This document shows positions 29,905 through 41,067 of a stretch of 64,000 bases of DNA, piece after piece (position 1 is the stretch's first letter; each line of letters starts with the position of its first letter). Origin of the DNA: Brucella thiophenivorans. Its GTDB lineage: Bacteria > Pseudomonadota > Alphaproteobacteria > Rhizobiales > Rhizobiaceae. Below the pieces are notes generated by a model, which saw only the letters and a program-made list of their open reading frames with translations, was not told the origin of the DNA and did not search any database. The translations under genes and the position numbers were made by a program. The stretch is from assembly GCF_002252445.1 (NCBI RefSeq), contig NZ_NNRJ01000012.1:156408-220407 (forward strand). The letters run 5' to 3'.

Positions 29905-30003
29905 GCGCATCCCGAAAAGTGTGAAACGGCTTTCGGACAAAGATGCGCGTACAAACAAATGATTAGAGCGCCGATCTGATCCAATCAGATTGATACGCGC
30001 TCT
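29905..30003. repeat. RIME-like intergenic mosaic element, copy 1
   Basis: Two neighbouring palindromes: GCGCAT...ATGCGC at 29905-29948 enclosing CCCGAAAAGTGTGAAACGG, then AGAGCGC...GCGCTCT at 29965-30003 enclosing GATCTGATCCAATCAGATT. The same layout recurs at 56641 and 62345 with near-identical sequence and at 30902 in a diverged form. It resembles the RIME repeats described in Rhizobium and relatives. Confidence 0.85.
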
Positions 30004-30014
30004 AAAGCGCTTCA

Positions 30015-30269
30015 TCAAACACGTTTAACGATGCGCAGAATAATCAAAAGTATGGCCGCACCAATAAATGCGTTCACGATTGCAGCGATAATACCACCAC
30101 CAACCGAAAAGCCGAGACGCGGCAACAGCCAACCTGCAAAAAAAGCGCCGATCACACCGACGATGATATTACCGATAAGGCCGAAACCGCCACCCTGCAC
30201 GATCTTGCCTGCAAGCCAACCGGCAACAAGACCAACGAAAAGAAATACGAGAAGACTCATACCGTCCAT
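30015..30269 (-). CDS. GlsB/YeaQ/YmgE family stress-response membrane protein
   Basis: An 84-residue, very hydrophobic protein with three membrane segments and the family's glycine-rich pattern (GLVAGWLAGKIVQGGGFG, IIVGVIGAFFAGWLLP, GGIIAAIVNAFIGAAILL). Members are induced by envelope or cell-wall stress in several bacteria; the molecular role is unknown. The start ATG follows GAGAGGGAG. Confidence 0.9.
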   Translation of the reverse strand: MDGMSLLVFLFVGLVAGWLAGKIVQGGGFGLIGNIIVGVIGAFFAGWLLPRLGFSVGGGIIAAIVNAFIGAAILLIILRIVKRV

Positions 30270-30356
30270 AAGCAACTCTCCCTCTCACAACGCGTCCCCG
30301 ACGCATCTGAGATCAGTTGACAATGAGTCGGCCTAGGAGGCAAGTGGCCTTGGTTT

Positions 30357-30881
30357 TTACGGTGCCAGATGCCGGAAAGCGCTCACGACTTCTTCGTAAA
30401 CCTTACGCTTAAAAGGCACGATCAGATCGGGAAGTTCCTGCATCGGCTTCCACGCCCATTCTTCAAATTCCGCCGTATGACCTCCGGGCGGCGGGTTGAT
30501 TGCGATTTCGTCCTCGTCTCCTTCAAAGCGATAGGCAAACCATTTTTGCGTCTGACCGCGATATTTGCCCTTAAGCGCCTGACCGACCAGATGTGGCGGC
30601 AGATCGTAATTGATCCAGTTGGGGGCTTCTTCAAGCAGCGACACCGACTTCATGCCGGTTTCCTCGTAGAGCTCACGCAAGGATGCGACTGCGGGGTCTT
30701 CGCCCTTGTCGATACCGCCCTGCGGCATCTGCCAGAGCTGCGTCGCCCCATCCATCTCGTCACCCGGAATGACAATACGCCGCCCGGCCCATACCAGACC
30801 GGCCTTGTTAAGCACCATCAAGCCGACACAGCGTCGGTAAGGCAGGCTTTCAGGATCGACCAGACCTTTACGCTTTGACAT
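30357..30881 (-). CDS. rppH: RNA pyrophosphohydrolase (Nudix)
   Basis: It removes pyrophosphate from 5'-triphosphate mRNA ends and so starts mRNA decay; related to the invasion protein IalA of Bartonella. The 174-residue protein has the full Nudix box GGIDKGEDP...RELYEETG (about 54-76), [14 protein letters not shown] before it, and the C-terminal [12 protein letters not shown]. The start ATG has GGAGAAT upstream. It lies downstream of ctpA, separated by a terminator and a RIME-like element. Confidence 0.93.
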   Translation of the reverse strand: MSKRKGLVDPESLPYRRCVGLMVLNKAGLVWAGRRIVIPGDEMDGATQLWQMPQGGIDKGEDPAVASLRELYEETGMKSVSLLEEAPNWINYDLPPHLVGQALKGKYRGQTQKWFAYRFEGDEDEIAINPPPGGHTAEFEEWAWKPMQELPDLIVPFKRKVYEEVVSAFRHLAP

Positions 30882-30901
30882 CCTATTCTCCGTATAATCT
30901 G

Positions 30902-30997
30902 AGCATTTCCAGCAAAAGTGCAAAACGGTTTTGCGTGGGATAATGCTAAAAATGGATAGAGCACTTCTCCCAATTCAATCAATATCGGAAACGCTCT
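30902..30997. repeat. Diverged RIME-like element, copy 2, upstream of rppH
   Basis: AGCATT...AATGCT (30902-30947) encloses GCAAAAGTGCAAAACGGTTT, and AGAGCACTTC...CGCTCT (30958-30997) follows. This is the same two-palindrome plan as the other copies with different bases. It ends 21 bases from the rppH start, so it would lie in or next to that gene's promoter or leader. Confidence 0.65.
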
Positions 30998-31028
30998 ATT
31001 TCAAACCATAGATATGCGACAAAAACAA

Positions 31029-31054
31029 AACGCGGAAGTCGTAACTCCCGCGTT
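31029..31054 (-). terminator. Terminator after ctpA
   Basis: AACGCGGGAGT and ACTTCCGCGTT (read leftward) pair over 11 positions with one mismatch and a 4-base loop, then run into TTGTTTTTG, 28 bases after the ctpA stop. Confidence 0.8.
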
Positions 31055-31082
31055 AATTGTCTTATTCAAGCTTGCTTGCTGA

Positions 31083-32414
31083 TCAGTTCAGAACAGCTTT
31101 TTTCGGGTCTGGCGGGAACGCAGCATTGGCCACTTCACCGCGCAGAAGCTTCAGTGCTTCATTCAGCTGAACGTCATCCTTGGCTTCAAGCGGAACATAG
31201 GCTGCGGAACCCGAGCCCTGATCGTCTTCGGCATTGCCCTTGATATGGCCCTTAAGCTCAGACTCACCGCGCACCACATCTTCGCCCAGCATTTCTGGCG
31301 GCAATGGCTGTTCGACCTTGATGTCAGGCGTAATGCCCTTGCCCTGAATAGACTTGCCGGACGGCGTGTAATAGAGCGCTGTCGTCAAACGCAGCGATCC
31401 ATTTTCACCAAGCGGAATGATCGTCTGCACAGAACCCTTACCGAAAGACTGCGTGCCAAGCACGGTTGCACGGCGATGATCCTGCAATGCACCGGCAACG
31501 ATTTCCGACGCACTGGCCGAACCGCCATTGATCAGCACGATCACCGGCTTGCCATCGACAAGGTCACCCTTGCGTGCGTCAAAGCGGGTTACATCCTGCG
31601 GGTCACGGCCACGGGTCGAGACGATTTCGCCCTTGTCAAGGAACGTATCTGAAACAGCGACCGCCTGGTCAAGCAGACCACCCGGATTGAGGCGAAGGTC
31701 AAGCACATAGCCCTTAAGCTTATCGCCCGGAAGCTTTTCCTGAATGTCCTTGATCGCCTTCTTAAGATCTTCCGAAGTCTGTTCAGTGAAGGAGATCACA
31801 CGCAGATAGCCGACATCATTCTCGACGCGCGAACGAACCGCCTTAACCTTGATGACAGCGCGATCAATCTTAAGCACGATTGGCTTGTCAGCGCCCTGAC
31901 GAATAAGGGTGAGTTCGATCGGCGAGCCGACTTCACCGCGCATCTTTTCAACGGCATCGGCGAGACTAAGGCCGCGAACTTCCTGACCGTCGATCTTGCT
32001 GATCAAATCGCCTGCAAGAACACCGGCCTTCGAGGCTGGCGTATCATCAATTGGCGCAATGACCTTCACAAGATCGTTGTCCATCGTTACTTCAATGCCA
32101 AGACCGCCAAACTCGCCCTTGGTCTGCACGCGCATATCTTGCGCGGCTTCCGGGTTGAGATAGGAGGAATGCGGATCAAGCGACGTCAACATGCCGTTGA
32201 TCGCGCTTTCGGTCAGCTTCTTGTCATCAGGCGGCGTCACATATTGCTGACGCACACGCTCGAAAATATCACCGAAGAGAGCCAGGTCCTTATAGACATC
32301 GCTGTCTTTACCCGCTGCCGCAAAGGCCGTGGAAGCAGGTGCGCCCTGAACCATCACCATGGCTGACGCCCCCATAAGGGCTCCGGCGAACAGCAGCGAC
32401 AGTTTACGTATCAT
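31083..32414 (-). CDS. ctpA: C-terminal processing protease CtpA (S41)
   Basis: A periplasmic serine protease that trims the C-termini of envelope proteins. The 443-residue protein has a signal peptide (1-32 or so), a PDZ domain (about 100-175), and the S41 core with the catalytic Ser301 in GGSASASEI, Asp312, and Lys326 in FGKGSVQ, matching the Tsp triad spacing. The start follows GGAAGGAC; upstream in-frame sequence lies inside envC. It overlaps the end of envC by 11 bases, so the two are probably co-translated and act together in peptidoglycan remodelling. Confidence 0.94.
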   Translation of the reverse strand: MIRKLSLLFAGALMGASAMVMVQGAPASTAFAAAGKDSDVYKDLALFGDIFERVRQQYVTPPDDKKLTESAINGMLTSLDPHSSYLNPEAAQDMRVQTKGEFGGLGIEVTMDNDLVKVIAPIDDTPASKAGVLAGDLISKIDGQEVRGLSLADAVEKMRGEVGSPIELTLIRQGADKPIVLKIDRAVIKVKAVRSRVENDVGYLRVISFTEQTSEDLKKAIKDIQEKLPGDKLKGYVLDLRLNPGGLLDQAVAVSDTFLDKGEIVSTRGRDPQDVTRFDARKGDLVDGKPVIVLINGGSASASEIVAGALQDHRRATVLGTQSFGKGSVQTIIPLGENGSLRLTTALYYTPSGKSIQGKGITPDIKVEQPLPPEMLGEDVVRGESELKGHIKGNAEDDQGSGSAAYVPLEAKDDVQLNEALKLLRGEVANAAFPPDPKKAVLN

Positions 32415-33738
32415 TTTGTGTCCTTCCAGAAAGCCGCTCGGACCACCATGGGGCCGGATCAACGGGTTTTCCATCTTTTCGAAACTCAATGTAAAGCAAT
32501 GGCGCACCATTGCCCACCTCTATAGGCGCAAGACTTGCGAGAAGTTTTTCGCCCATTGCACCCACCGGCTCTCCGCCAAGCACAAACTGACCTTGTGCTA
32601 CGTCGATTCGACCCATGCCTGCCATCACGATATGATAGCCATTGCCAGCATCAAGGATCAAGAGTTGTCCATAAGATCTGAATATACCTGCGTAGAGTAC
32701 AACGCCATCGGAAGGTGACGTAATCGTGGCAGCGGGCAAGGTTTCGATCACCTGCCCCATCATGTTGCCACCAACGCCGTCTTTTTCAGCAAAATGGCGG
32801 ATTGTCTTGCCCGCAGCAGGCAATGCAAGCCGTCCTTGCAGCGACGCAAAATCAAGCTGCGACTGCAAACGGTTCACGTCTGGCGTTGCTTCTCCAGCCT
32901 TTTCCTGTGCTTTTGCAAGCCGTTCAGCCTCTGCGTGACGTGCAGCATCGGCTGCATCGCGCACGCCTGCCATCTGCTTATCAAGCCCGTCGATCAGCTC
33001 TTTGAGACTGCCGGCTTTCGCTGCCAGTTCTTGTGAACGCATGCGTTGCGCTTCGATTTCCTGCTCGGATTGAGATTGCAGTTTCTTCTTTTCTTCAAGA
33101 AGAAGTGATTGACGCTTTTGTTCTTCGGCCTGTGCTGTGCGCGTCTCTTTCAGCTTTTCCTGCTCCTGCGTGATGGAGGCAGTAACGCGCTGCATGTCGT
33201 GAAGATCGCTGGTCAGCTCTTCCACCTGCTCGCGCATTTCCGGCACGACCGCCCCCAGAAGCACTGCACTGCGCACAGATGCCAGCGCATCATCAGGCCG
33301 TACGAGGATCGCAGGCGGCGGGTTCAACCCCATGCGCTGGAGCGCTGCCAGAACTTCGGCCAGAACACCGCGACGCGCGCGCAGCGAACTCCGAATGCCG
33401 TCTTCCTGTTCCCGAAGGGATTCAAGCTTGTCGGCACTCTCGGCAATATCCTGCTGCAATTTCTTGTCCGTCTTGGCGGACTGTATCAATGCAGCCGTAA
33501 TCGTCGTTTGATCTTTCTTGAGGTTTGCCACCTCACCTTCAAGCTGTTTGAGCTTGTCGCCGGTAACCGACAACTCGGTGGTTAGCTGCTCATATTCACT
33601 TGCAGCCTGTTCGCGCTGCTGCTGAAGCACTTCCTGCGCAAAAGCCTGCTGACCTGAAACCAGAAAACTGGCCGCAACAAAGCCAACCCGCAAAAAAGCA
33701 GGGAGATTGGGCGTTGTGAAAGGGCGAACAGAATTCAT
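32404..33738 (-). CDS. EnvC-like murein hydrolase activator, degenerate M23 domain
   Basis: A 444-residue periplasmic protein: signal peptide (to about residue 35, ending AFA), long coiled coil (about 36-270, Gln/Glu/Lys/Leu-rich heptads), and a C-terminal LytM/M23-like domain (about 325-440). In that domain the usual HxH zinc motif of active M23 enzymes reads LLYIEF, so it cannot bind zinc as an enzyme would. This matches EnvC, which activates amidases instead of cutting peptidoglycan. It sits in front of ctpA with an overlapping end. Confidence 0.9.
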   Translation of the reverse strand: MNSVRPFTTPNLPAFLRVGFVAASFLVSGQQAFAQEVLQQQREQAASEYEQLTTELSVTGDKLKQLEGEVANLKKDQTTITAALIQSAKTDKKLQQDIAESADKLESLREQEDGIRSSLRARRGVLAEVLAALQRMGLNPPPAILVRPDDALASVRSAVLLGAVVPEMREQVEELTSDLHDMQRVTASITQEQEKLKETRTAQAEEQKRQSLLLEEKKKLQSQSEQEIEAQRMRSQELAAKAGSLKELIDGLDKQMAGVRDAADAARHAEAERLAKAQEKAGEATPDVNRLQSQLDFASLQGRLALPAAGKTIRHFAEKDGVGGNMMGQVIETLPAATITSPSDGVVLYAGIFRSYGQLLILDAGNGYHIVMAGMGRIDVAQGQFVLGGEPVGAMGEKLLASLAPIEVGNGAPLLYIEFRKDGKPVDPAPWWSERLSGRTQNDT

Positions 33739-33889
33739 GGTGCGCTATATCAGGAAGAAACAAGGCCAAAACTAGCCGCAGAGCATTAAGGAATTGTTAG
33801 CCATAGTGACACTGTCAGGAATTTTCGGCCAAGGCTGGATATGTGACAAATCTCTCTGTAAGGAAAACAAGGCAACGGGGGCTAAATTA

Positions 33890-34135
33890 ATGACACCAGA
33901 ACTTTGCGCAATTGCTTCCGACTGGCGTCAGGGACGCAGCTACGTTCACACTTATATATGCGAAAAAATCGCAGCCTCCGCAGTGCCTGATCAAAAAGCT
34001 ATTCTGTCTGCACTCGAAGAGCTTGGGCTTGAAGTCGTGGCGCAAGTTGCAAATGGTGTGAGCGTTCTCAATCCGCAGACCGGTAATCGCTTTACGCTCA
34101 AGGGCGCGATCTACCAGCGGAACTGGACTTATTAG
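33890..34135 (+). CDS. Small protein of unknown function
   Basis: An 81-residue soluble protein beginning MTPELCAIASDWRQGRSYVH and ending RFTLKGAIYQRNWTY. No membrane segment or known motif is seen. It is rightward in a leftward neighbourhood, between envC and a glycosyltransferase, so it has its own promoter. The reading frame is open upstream, but no ribosome site favours a longer form. Reality is likely from codon use that looks like its neighbours, judged by eye. Confidence 0.55.
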   Translation: MTPELCAIASDWRQGRSYVHTYICEKIAASAVPDQKAILSALEELGLEVVAQVANGVSVLNPQTGNRFTLKGAIYQRNWTY

Positions 34136-34144
34136 CCAAAATCG

Positions 34145-35059
34145 TTAGGGCGCTAAATCAGGATAGGCCCTCACATATTCCTGCATCTCGCGGCGATAGT
34201 GCCAGACTGCACGCGCACGCCGCTTCCAAAGATCGCGACGCGGGTTTTTCCATGGCTTTTCTGCGCCGTGGAAGTGAATGATAATATCAGGGACAGGCTT
34301 TCGTTCCTCAACCTCACCGCCAAGCCGGGCTATATGTCGGCGCTGCCTGCCGGACTGTCTCCATGACGAATTATAAGCCGGGTTAAGCAAATGAACTCGA
34401 CCGCGAAACACATTGTTGAGATGGTCCTGATCACCCAACGGGCAAGCAGATGCACGAACAAGATCATGCATGGCCTGATGCAGTTCCGGCTCTGCCCGTA
34501 TAGCATCCGTATCGAGCAGCAGAACACCGGAATTAAAATAGCGAGATATATCGCTTTGCGCCATCAGCCCTTGCAGCTCACGGACACGGGACATGGATTT
34601 CTCGCGGACTTTCAGACTACGTACCGACCACTTTGCCACCACACAATCTCGCACCGCACCAATCGGACAACTATTGAGATCAAGTGAGAAAAGCGGTGCG
34701 ACGTCGCCGACCACCTGCGTATCGCCATCGATATAAAGAACACGCCCCGAAATGTGGGTAGGAATATGCAGCCGCCCCATGGACGCCGCTGAAATATGTT
34801 CGGTCGGGCCTTTTGCACCATCGAGATCATCAGCGCTGAGCATGAGACAACGTAAACTTACGGAAGGGTTTGTCATCGCAACGCGCTTGACGGCTTCCCA
34901 ATCCTGATCACTCAGCCCATCGCCCCAGAAATGAATAATCCCCGGCACCGACAGGTGACGTAACACGCCCCACATCGCGACAAGGGTTGGTTTCAAAAAA
35001 CCGCGATCTGTCACGAAAGCGATTTGGGGTGGATTCTCAGTAGGATTTATGTCCGTCAT
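34145..35059 (-). CDS. Glycosyltransferase family 8 protein
   Basis: A 304-residue sugar transferase of the retaining GT8 type, which includes LPS galactosyl- and glucosyltransferases. Seen are IAFVTDRGFLKPTLVAMW at the N-terminus, the metal-binding DxD in YIDGDTQ (Asp111 and Asp113), YFNSGVLLLD, GDQDHLNNVF, and the C-terminal HFHGAEKPWKN that contacts the nucleotide sugar. It probably acts at the inner face of the inner membrane on LPS or another glycan; donor and acceptor are unknown. Confidence 0.9.
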   Translation of the reverse strand: MTDINPTENPPQIAFVTDRGFLKPTLVAMWGVLRHLSVPGIIHFWGDGLSDQDWEAVKRVAMTNPSVSLRCLMLSADDLDGAKGPTEHISAASMGRLHIPTHISGRVLYIDGDTQVVGDVAPLFSLDLNSCPIGAVRDCVVAKWSVRSLKVREKSMSRVRELQGLMAQSDISRYFNSGVLLLDTDAIRAEPELHQAMHDLVRASACPLGDQDHLNNVFRGRVHLLNPAYNSSWRQSGRQRRHIARLGGEVEERKPVPDIIIHFHGAEKPWKNPRRDLWKRRARAVWHYRREMQEYVRAYPDLAP

Positions 35060-35146
35060 GAATTTCTAAAGGCGACAAACGAGGCAGTTACGAGATCAGG
35101 CCAAAGCGCGGCCTGATGCACCACCTATTGAAAAAACATGATAAGA

Positions 35147-35629
35147 CTAGGACCGATGATACGGGTGGCCTGCAAGAATTGTTGCGGCCCGATATAATTG
35201 CTCAGCAATCAAAATACGTGCGATCTGATGCGGCCATGTGAGTTCACCCAGCGCCAGAACCAGATCGGCACGCGAGCGCAAAGCTGGATCGTGCCCGTCT
35301 GGTCCGCCAATCGCGACAATCAACTGCCGCTTGCCGTCATCGCGCATACGGCCAATGCGCTCGGCAAATTTTTCTGAGCCAAGCGCCTTGCCGCGCTCAT
35401 CCATAAGAATAAGCGCTGCTCCATGATCGAGAGCCTCGTGAATGCGCTGCGCTTCCTCAGCCTTACGCAATTCCACCGTCTGTCCACGGCTTTCGGGTAT
35501 CTCATTCACACCCGCAAATTCGAGCCCCAATGGTGGCCCGGCCTTGGAAAAGCGGTCAAAATAACGCTCGACCAACTCCCGCTCGGGGCCGGCTTTCATC
35601 CGGCCCACGGCAAATACACTCACACGCAT
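35147..35629 (-). CDS. rlmH: 23S rRNA (pseudouridine-1915-N3)-methyltransferase RlmH
   Basis: It methylates pseudouridine 1915 in helix 69 of 23S rRNA on assembled ribosomes. The 160-residue SPOUT enzyme shows the family motifs LILMDERGKALGSEKFA, VAIGGPDGHDP and LGELTWPHQIARILIAEQLYRA. The start is taken at ATG directly after a GTG. It follows rsfS by 21 bases in a leftward operon, in the order usual in alphaproteobacteria. Confidence 0.96.
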   Translation of the reverse strand: MRVSVFAVGRMKAGPERELVERYFDRFSKAGPPLGLEFAGVNEIPESRGQTVELRKAEEAQRIHEALDHGAALILMDERGKALGSEKFAERIGRMRDDGKRQLIVAIGGPDGHDPALRSRADLVLALGELTWPHQIARILIAEQLYRAATILAGHPYHRS

Positions 35630-35650
35630 CACGTCCTCTTTACGACTTGA

Positions 35651-36073
35651 TCAGTGCACCGTTCCCGATGCGCGCTGATCTTCAATATCGTCGTTGATCC
35701 AGATCTTTTCCAGATTGTAGAAATCACGGATTTCCGGACGGAAGATGTGGACGACAATATCGCCTGTATCGATGAGAACCCAATCACCGCCCTCAAGTCC
35801 TTCGACATGAATATCTTTGCAGCCCATTTCACGAAGAGCCTGTAAAAGATGATCAGCGACAGCCGCCACATGGCGATGCGAACGACCAGAGGCGACGATC
35901 ATAAAATCGCCGATCGAAGATCTTCCGCGAATGTCGATGGGGATGATGGATTCTGCTTTGGAGTTTTCGAGACTGGCCAAAGCCGCGTCGAAGGTCTGGG
36001 ACACGAAAGCTGTTTCGTTCATCCCGACCGGTGAAGGCGCGTGGTGAGCCTTCTTCTCAAGTGCTGTTCTCAG
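35651..36073 (-). CDS. rsfS: Ribosomal silencing factor RsfS
   Basis: It binds ribosomal protein L14 and blocks subunit joining when nutrients are short. The RsfS domain is clear: SIIPIDIRGRSSIGDFMIVASG, RHVAAVADHLLQALREMG, GDWVLIDTGDIVVHIFRPEIRDFYNLEKIW (in parts). The start is unusual. A good Shine-Dalgarno (AAAGGAAA) sits 6 bases before a CTG at 36073 (140 residues), while the first inner ATG at 36022 (123 residues) would still cover the domain. The 5' end is therefore uncertain; the function is not. Confidence 0.9.
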   Translation of the reverse strand: MRTALEKKAHHAPSPVGMNETAFVSQTFDAALASLENSKAESIIPIDIRGRSSIGDFMIVASGRSHRHVAAVADHLLQALREMGCKDIHVEGLEGGDWVLIDTGDIVVHIFRPEIRDFYNLEKIWINDDIEDQRASGTVH

Positions 36074-36184
36074 TGTATTTCCTTTCAACAAGAACAACGA
36101 AGTACGGCAGTGATAAGCACCGTACATACGTAAGATAGGCAGAGTCCCTGCATTCTTTCAAGAGTTTTGGCTTGATGAACCTGT

Positions 36185-36844
36185 TCACTTTTTCGATTTT
36201 TGTTTACGCAGCGCGCTTGAAGACAATGTCGAGCGCGGCCCATGGATAAAGGTCCATGCTGGCGGCGCGCGACGCGCAAGCAATGGCGCATAGTGCTCAT
36301 CGACGCGACTGGACGAAAAGGTCTGCGCCATCCGTGACGACAAATAGGCAAGCGTTGAGCCCGGACGGTCAATCACAGCGATAGGGAAATTTTGCGCAAT
36401 TTCACGCCAACGCTGCCAGCGATGAAACGATGCGAGATTATCCGCGCCCATCACCCAGATAAAATGCACGCCGGGATTGGCTTTCTGGATCAGTGCCAAA
36501 GTATCGGCTGTATAGCGCACATTGAATGCCGCCTCCAGCGCGCTCACCTTAATGCGCGGATCACTTGCCACGTCGTCGCTAAGCTTAAGCCGTTCGGAAA
36601 GCGCTGCCAGTTCCCGACTGTCTTTCAACGGATTGCCGGGTGAGACCATCCACCATAGCTGATCCAGTTTCAGCCGCCTTATCGCAATTTCTGCGACCAG
36701 TTCATGTCCACCATGCGGCGGATTGAACGAGCCACCGAACAGGCCAACCGTCATACCCTTTTCGACATGTGGCATGCGCAGATAATGCGCATCAACGTCT
36801 GGGTATCTGGCTTTTAAAGCGTGCAGGCCAAAGCCGAATTTCAT
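36185..36844 (-). CDS. nadD: Nicotinate-nucleotide adenylyltransferase
   Basis: It makes deamido-NAD from nicotinate mononucleotide and ATP in NAD synthesis. The 219-residue protein carries the nucleotidyltransferase signature [19 protein letters not shown] and [19 protein letters not shown]. About 30 extra residues lie before the usual start, and a later ATG (MTVGLFGG) is an alternative. The ATG used overlaps the proA stop as ATGA, which argues for translational coupling. Confidence 0.95.
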   Translation of the reverse strand: MKFGFGLHALKARYPDVDAHYLRMPHVEKGMTVGLFGGSFNPPHGGHELVAEIAIRRLKLDQLWWMVSPGNPLKDSRELAALSERLKLSDDVASDPRIKVSALEAAFNVRYTADTLALIQKANPGVHFIWVMGADNLASFHRWQRWREIAQNFPIAVIDRPGSTLAYLSSRMAQTFSSSRVDEHYAPLLARRAPPAWTFIHGPRSTLSSSALRKQKSKK

Positions 36845-38127
36845 CCGCCCCGAACCTGACCATTGCCATGAACACGATATTTAAATGAGGTTAGCTGTTC
36901 GACACCGACCGGACCACGCGCGTGCATTTTTCCGGTAGCAATGCCGATTTCCGCGCCCATGCCAAACTCGCCACCATCCGCAAATTGCGTCGACGCATTG
37001 TGCAAAAGAATGGCCGAGTCGATCTCGTTGAAGAAACGGGCGACAACCTCTGCATCCTCAGTGATAACCGCTTCGGTGTGATGCGATGAATATTGCCCGA
37101 TATGCGCAATTGCATCTGAGACGCCATCAACCAGTTTCACGGAAATAATCGCATCAAGGTATTCGGTCGACCAATCTTGTTCTGTCGCTGGTTTTCCATC
37201 TGCATAAAGTTCGAGCACCTCATCGCTAGCGCGAATTTCACAGCCCTTAGCAGCTAGATCTTGCAAAATCGGCACTAGATGAGTGCTGGCCACTCCACGG
37301 TCTACCAGCAGCGTTTCAGCAGAACCGCAAATTCCAGTGCGACGCATTTTGGAGTTGAGCGCAATCGCCCGCGCCATATCAAGATCAGCAGACTTATCGA
37401 TATAGAGATGGCAGATGCCTTCCAAATGCGCGAAGACCGGTACACGTGCTTCCGACTGCACCCGCGCAACAAGGCTTTTGCCGCCGCGTGGTACGATCAC
37501 ATCAATCGCACCATTCAGACCTTTGAGCATTTCGCCAACCGCTGCACGATCTGTCACCGGTACAATCTGGATGGCATCCGCAGGCAGTCCGCCCGCTTCA
37601 AGCCCGCTCACAAGCGCCTTGTGGATTGCCGCCGATGAATGCGCAGAATCCGAACCGCCACGCAGGATCACTGCATTGCCAGCCTTAAGGCACAAGGCAC
37701 CCGCATCTGCCGTCACATTGGGGCGGCTTTCATAAATCACGCCAATCACGCCAAGCGGCGTGCGAACACGCTCAATATGCAAACCATTAGGACGATCCCA
37801 TTCGGCAATGACTTCGCCCACAGGATCAGGCAAAGCCGCGATGGCACGGATACCATCGGCAATTGCCTGAATACGGCTGTCATCAAGCTTTAGACGGTCG
37901 ACGAAAGAAGCAGCCATTCCGCTTTGGGCGGCATTGGCAAGATCGAGCTTGTTGGCTGCAAGAATGTCATCGCGACTTGCAAGTACAGCATCGGCGCTGG
38001 CGAGAAGCGCTTTGTTCTTCTGATCTTCGCTTGCTATGGAAAGAGGGGTTGCTGCAGCTTTGGCCTTGCGACCTACCTCTGCCATGATGGTTGCAATGTC
38101 TTTCCCGGCATCCACGTATGTCAGCAT
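36841..38127 (-). CDS. proA: Gamma-glutamyl phosphate reductase
   Basis: The second step of proline synthesis: NADPH reduction of gamma-glutamyl phosphate to glutamate semialdehyde. The 428 residues match the aldehyde-dehydrogenase-like ProA family, with [41 protein letters not shown], and the catalytic cysteine in [22 protein letters not shown] precedes the ATG closely. It lies between proB and nadD in the same operon. Confidence 0.97.
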   Translation of the reverse strand: MLTYVDAGKDIATIMAEVGRKAKAAATPLSIASEDQKNKALLASADAVLASRDDILAANKLDLANAAQSGMAASFVDRLKLDDSRIQAIADGIRAIAALPDPVGEVIAEWDRPNGLHIERVRTPLGVIGVIYESRPNVTADAGALCLKAGNAVILRGGSDSAHSSAAIHKALVSGLEAGGLPADAIQIVPVTDRAAVGEMLKGLNGAIDVIVPRGGKSLVARVQSEARVPVFAHLEGICHLYIDKSADLDMARAIALNSKMRRTGICGSAETLLVDRGVASTHLVPILQDLAAKGCEIRASDEVLELYADGKPATEQDWSTEYLDAIISVKLVDGVSDAIAHIGQYSSHHTEAVITEDAEVVARFFNEIDSAILLHNASTQFADGGEFGMGAEIGIATGKMHARGPVGVEQLTSFKYRVHGNGQVRGG

Positions 38128-38138
38128 CCTCTCCCCCC

Positions 38139-39281
38139 TTAAACTTCTTCAGTCTTCAGCGCATTCACGCCGCGCACCACAAGATCATTGCGATGGATCA
38201 TGGCGCTGCGCGCATCATAACCAAGAATGGCACTGATCTCATCGCTTTTATGCCCGGCAATCTTGCGCGCATCATCCGCATCATAAGCAATCAGACCGCG
38301 TGCGATTTCACGACCATCCTCATTCAAGACAGCAACCGTGTCACCGCGCTCGAACTGACCTTCGATTTCCTTCAAACCGGCAGGCAACAGCGACTTGCCA
38401 GATTTCAGTGCCTTGGCAGCTCCCGCGTCAACTGTCAAACGGCCAGCGGGTTCTAGATTGCCGGAAATCCATGTTTTCCAGGCGTTGACCGGCGCGTTAG
38501 AAGGCTCGAACAAAGTCGCACGTTCGCCGCGATCGATCGCGGAAAGCGGTGCCATACGCGTGCCAGAGGTAATGATCATCGCCGTACCGGCTGCATTGGC
38601 AATCTTGCCTGCATCAAGCTTGGTCTTCATGCCACCGCGCGACAGCTCTGATGCAGCAGCACCCGCCATGGCTTCTATCTGCGGAGTAATGGATGCAACA
38701 AGCGGGATGAACTGCGCGTTCGGGTCTTTATGTGGCGGCGCCGTATAAAGCCCGTCAATGTCCGACAAAAGAATGAGAAGATCAGCGCCCATCATGGTGG
38801 CAACACGCGCTGCCAGACGATCATTATCGCCATAGCGGATTTCGGTTGTTGCGACCGTATCATTCTCGTTGATGATCGGCACTGCGCCAAGCTTCAACAG
38901 CGTTTCGATGGTCGCACGCGCATTGAGATAACGGCGGCGCTCTTCTGTGTCCGACAGGGTCAGTAGAATCTGGCCCGACTTCACGCCATGGCCGCCAAGC
39001 ACATCGGCATATGCTTTGGCCAATGCGATCTGACCAGCCGCCGCAGCAGCCTGACTTTCCTCAAGCTTCAAAGATTTTTTCGGCAGACCTAAAACCGTGC
39101 GTCCCAACGCAATAGCACCGGAGGAAACAACCAGCACTTCAACACCCGCACGCGAAAGGTTGGCGATGTCCTGCCCAAGGCTTTCAAGCCAGCTCTGTTT
39201 GAGGCCAGTTGCACGATCCACGAGAAGCGCAGACCCAATTTTAATAACGATGCGGCGATAGTCTTTGAGTTGTTTCAGCAT
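38139..39281 (-). CDS. proB: Glutamate 5-kinase with PUA domain
   Basis: The first, feedback-inhibited step of proline synthesis: ATP-dependent phosphorylation of glutamate. The 380-residue protein has an amino acid kinase domain ([47 protein letters not shown] in parts, [13 protein letters not shown]) and a C-terminal PUA domain (about 285-370), as in full-length bacterial ProB. AGGAA precedes the ATG. It lies 11 bases ahead of proA. Confidence 0.97.
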   Translation of the reverse strand: MLKQLKDYRRIVIKIGSALLVDRATGLKQSWLESLGQDIANLSRAGVEVLVVSSGAIALGRTVLGLPKKSLKLEESQAAAAAGQIALAKAYADVLGGHGVKSGQILLTLSDTEERRRYLNARATIETLLKLGAVPIINENDTVATTEIRYGDNDRLAARVATMMGADLLILLSDIDGLYTAPPHKDPNAQFIPLVASITPQIEAMAGAAASELSRGGMKTKLDAGKIANAAGTAMIITSGTRMAPLSAIDRGERATLFEPSNAPVNAWKTWISGNLEPAGRLTVDAGAAKALKSGKSLLPAGLKEIEGQFERGDTVAVLNEDGREIARGLIAYDADDARKIAGHKSDEISAILGYDARSAMIHRNDLVVRGVNALKTEEV

Positions 39282-39312
39282 GTATTGAGTTCCTGCGCCG
39301 CATCTTCACCTG

Positions 39313-41014
<1,702 letters not shown>

Positions 41015-41067
41015 TTTATTCCCCATGATTAGCCCTGTGGCTATAACCACAGGGCCTCTTATTATAT

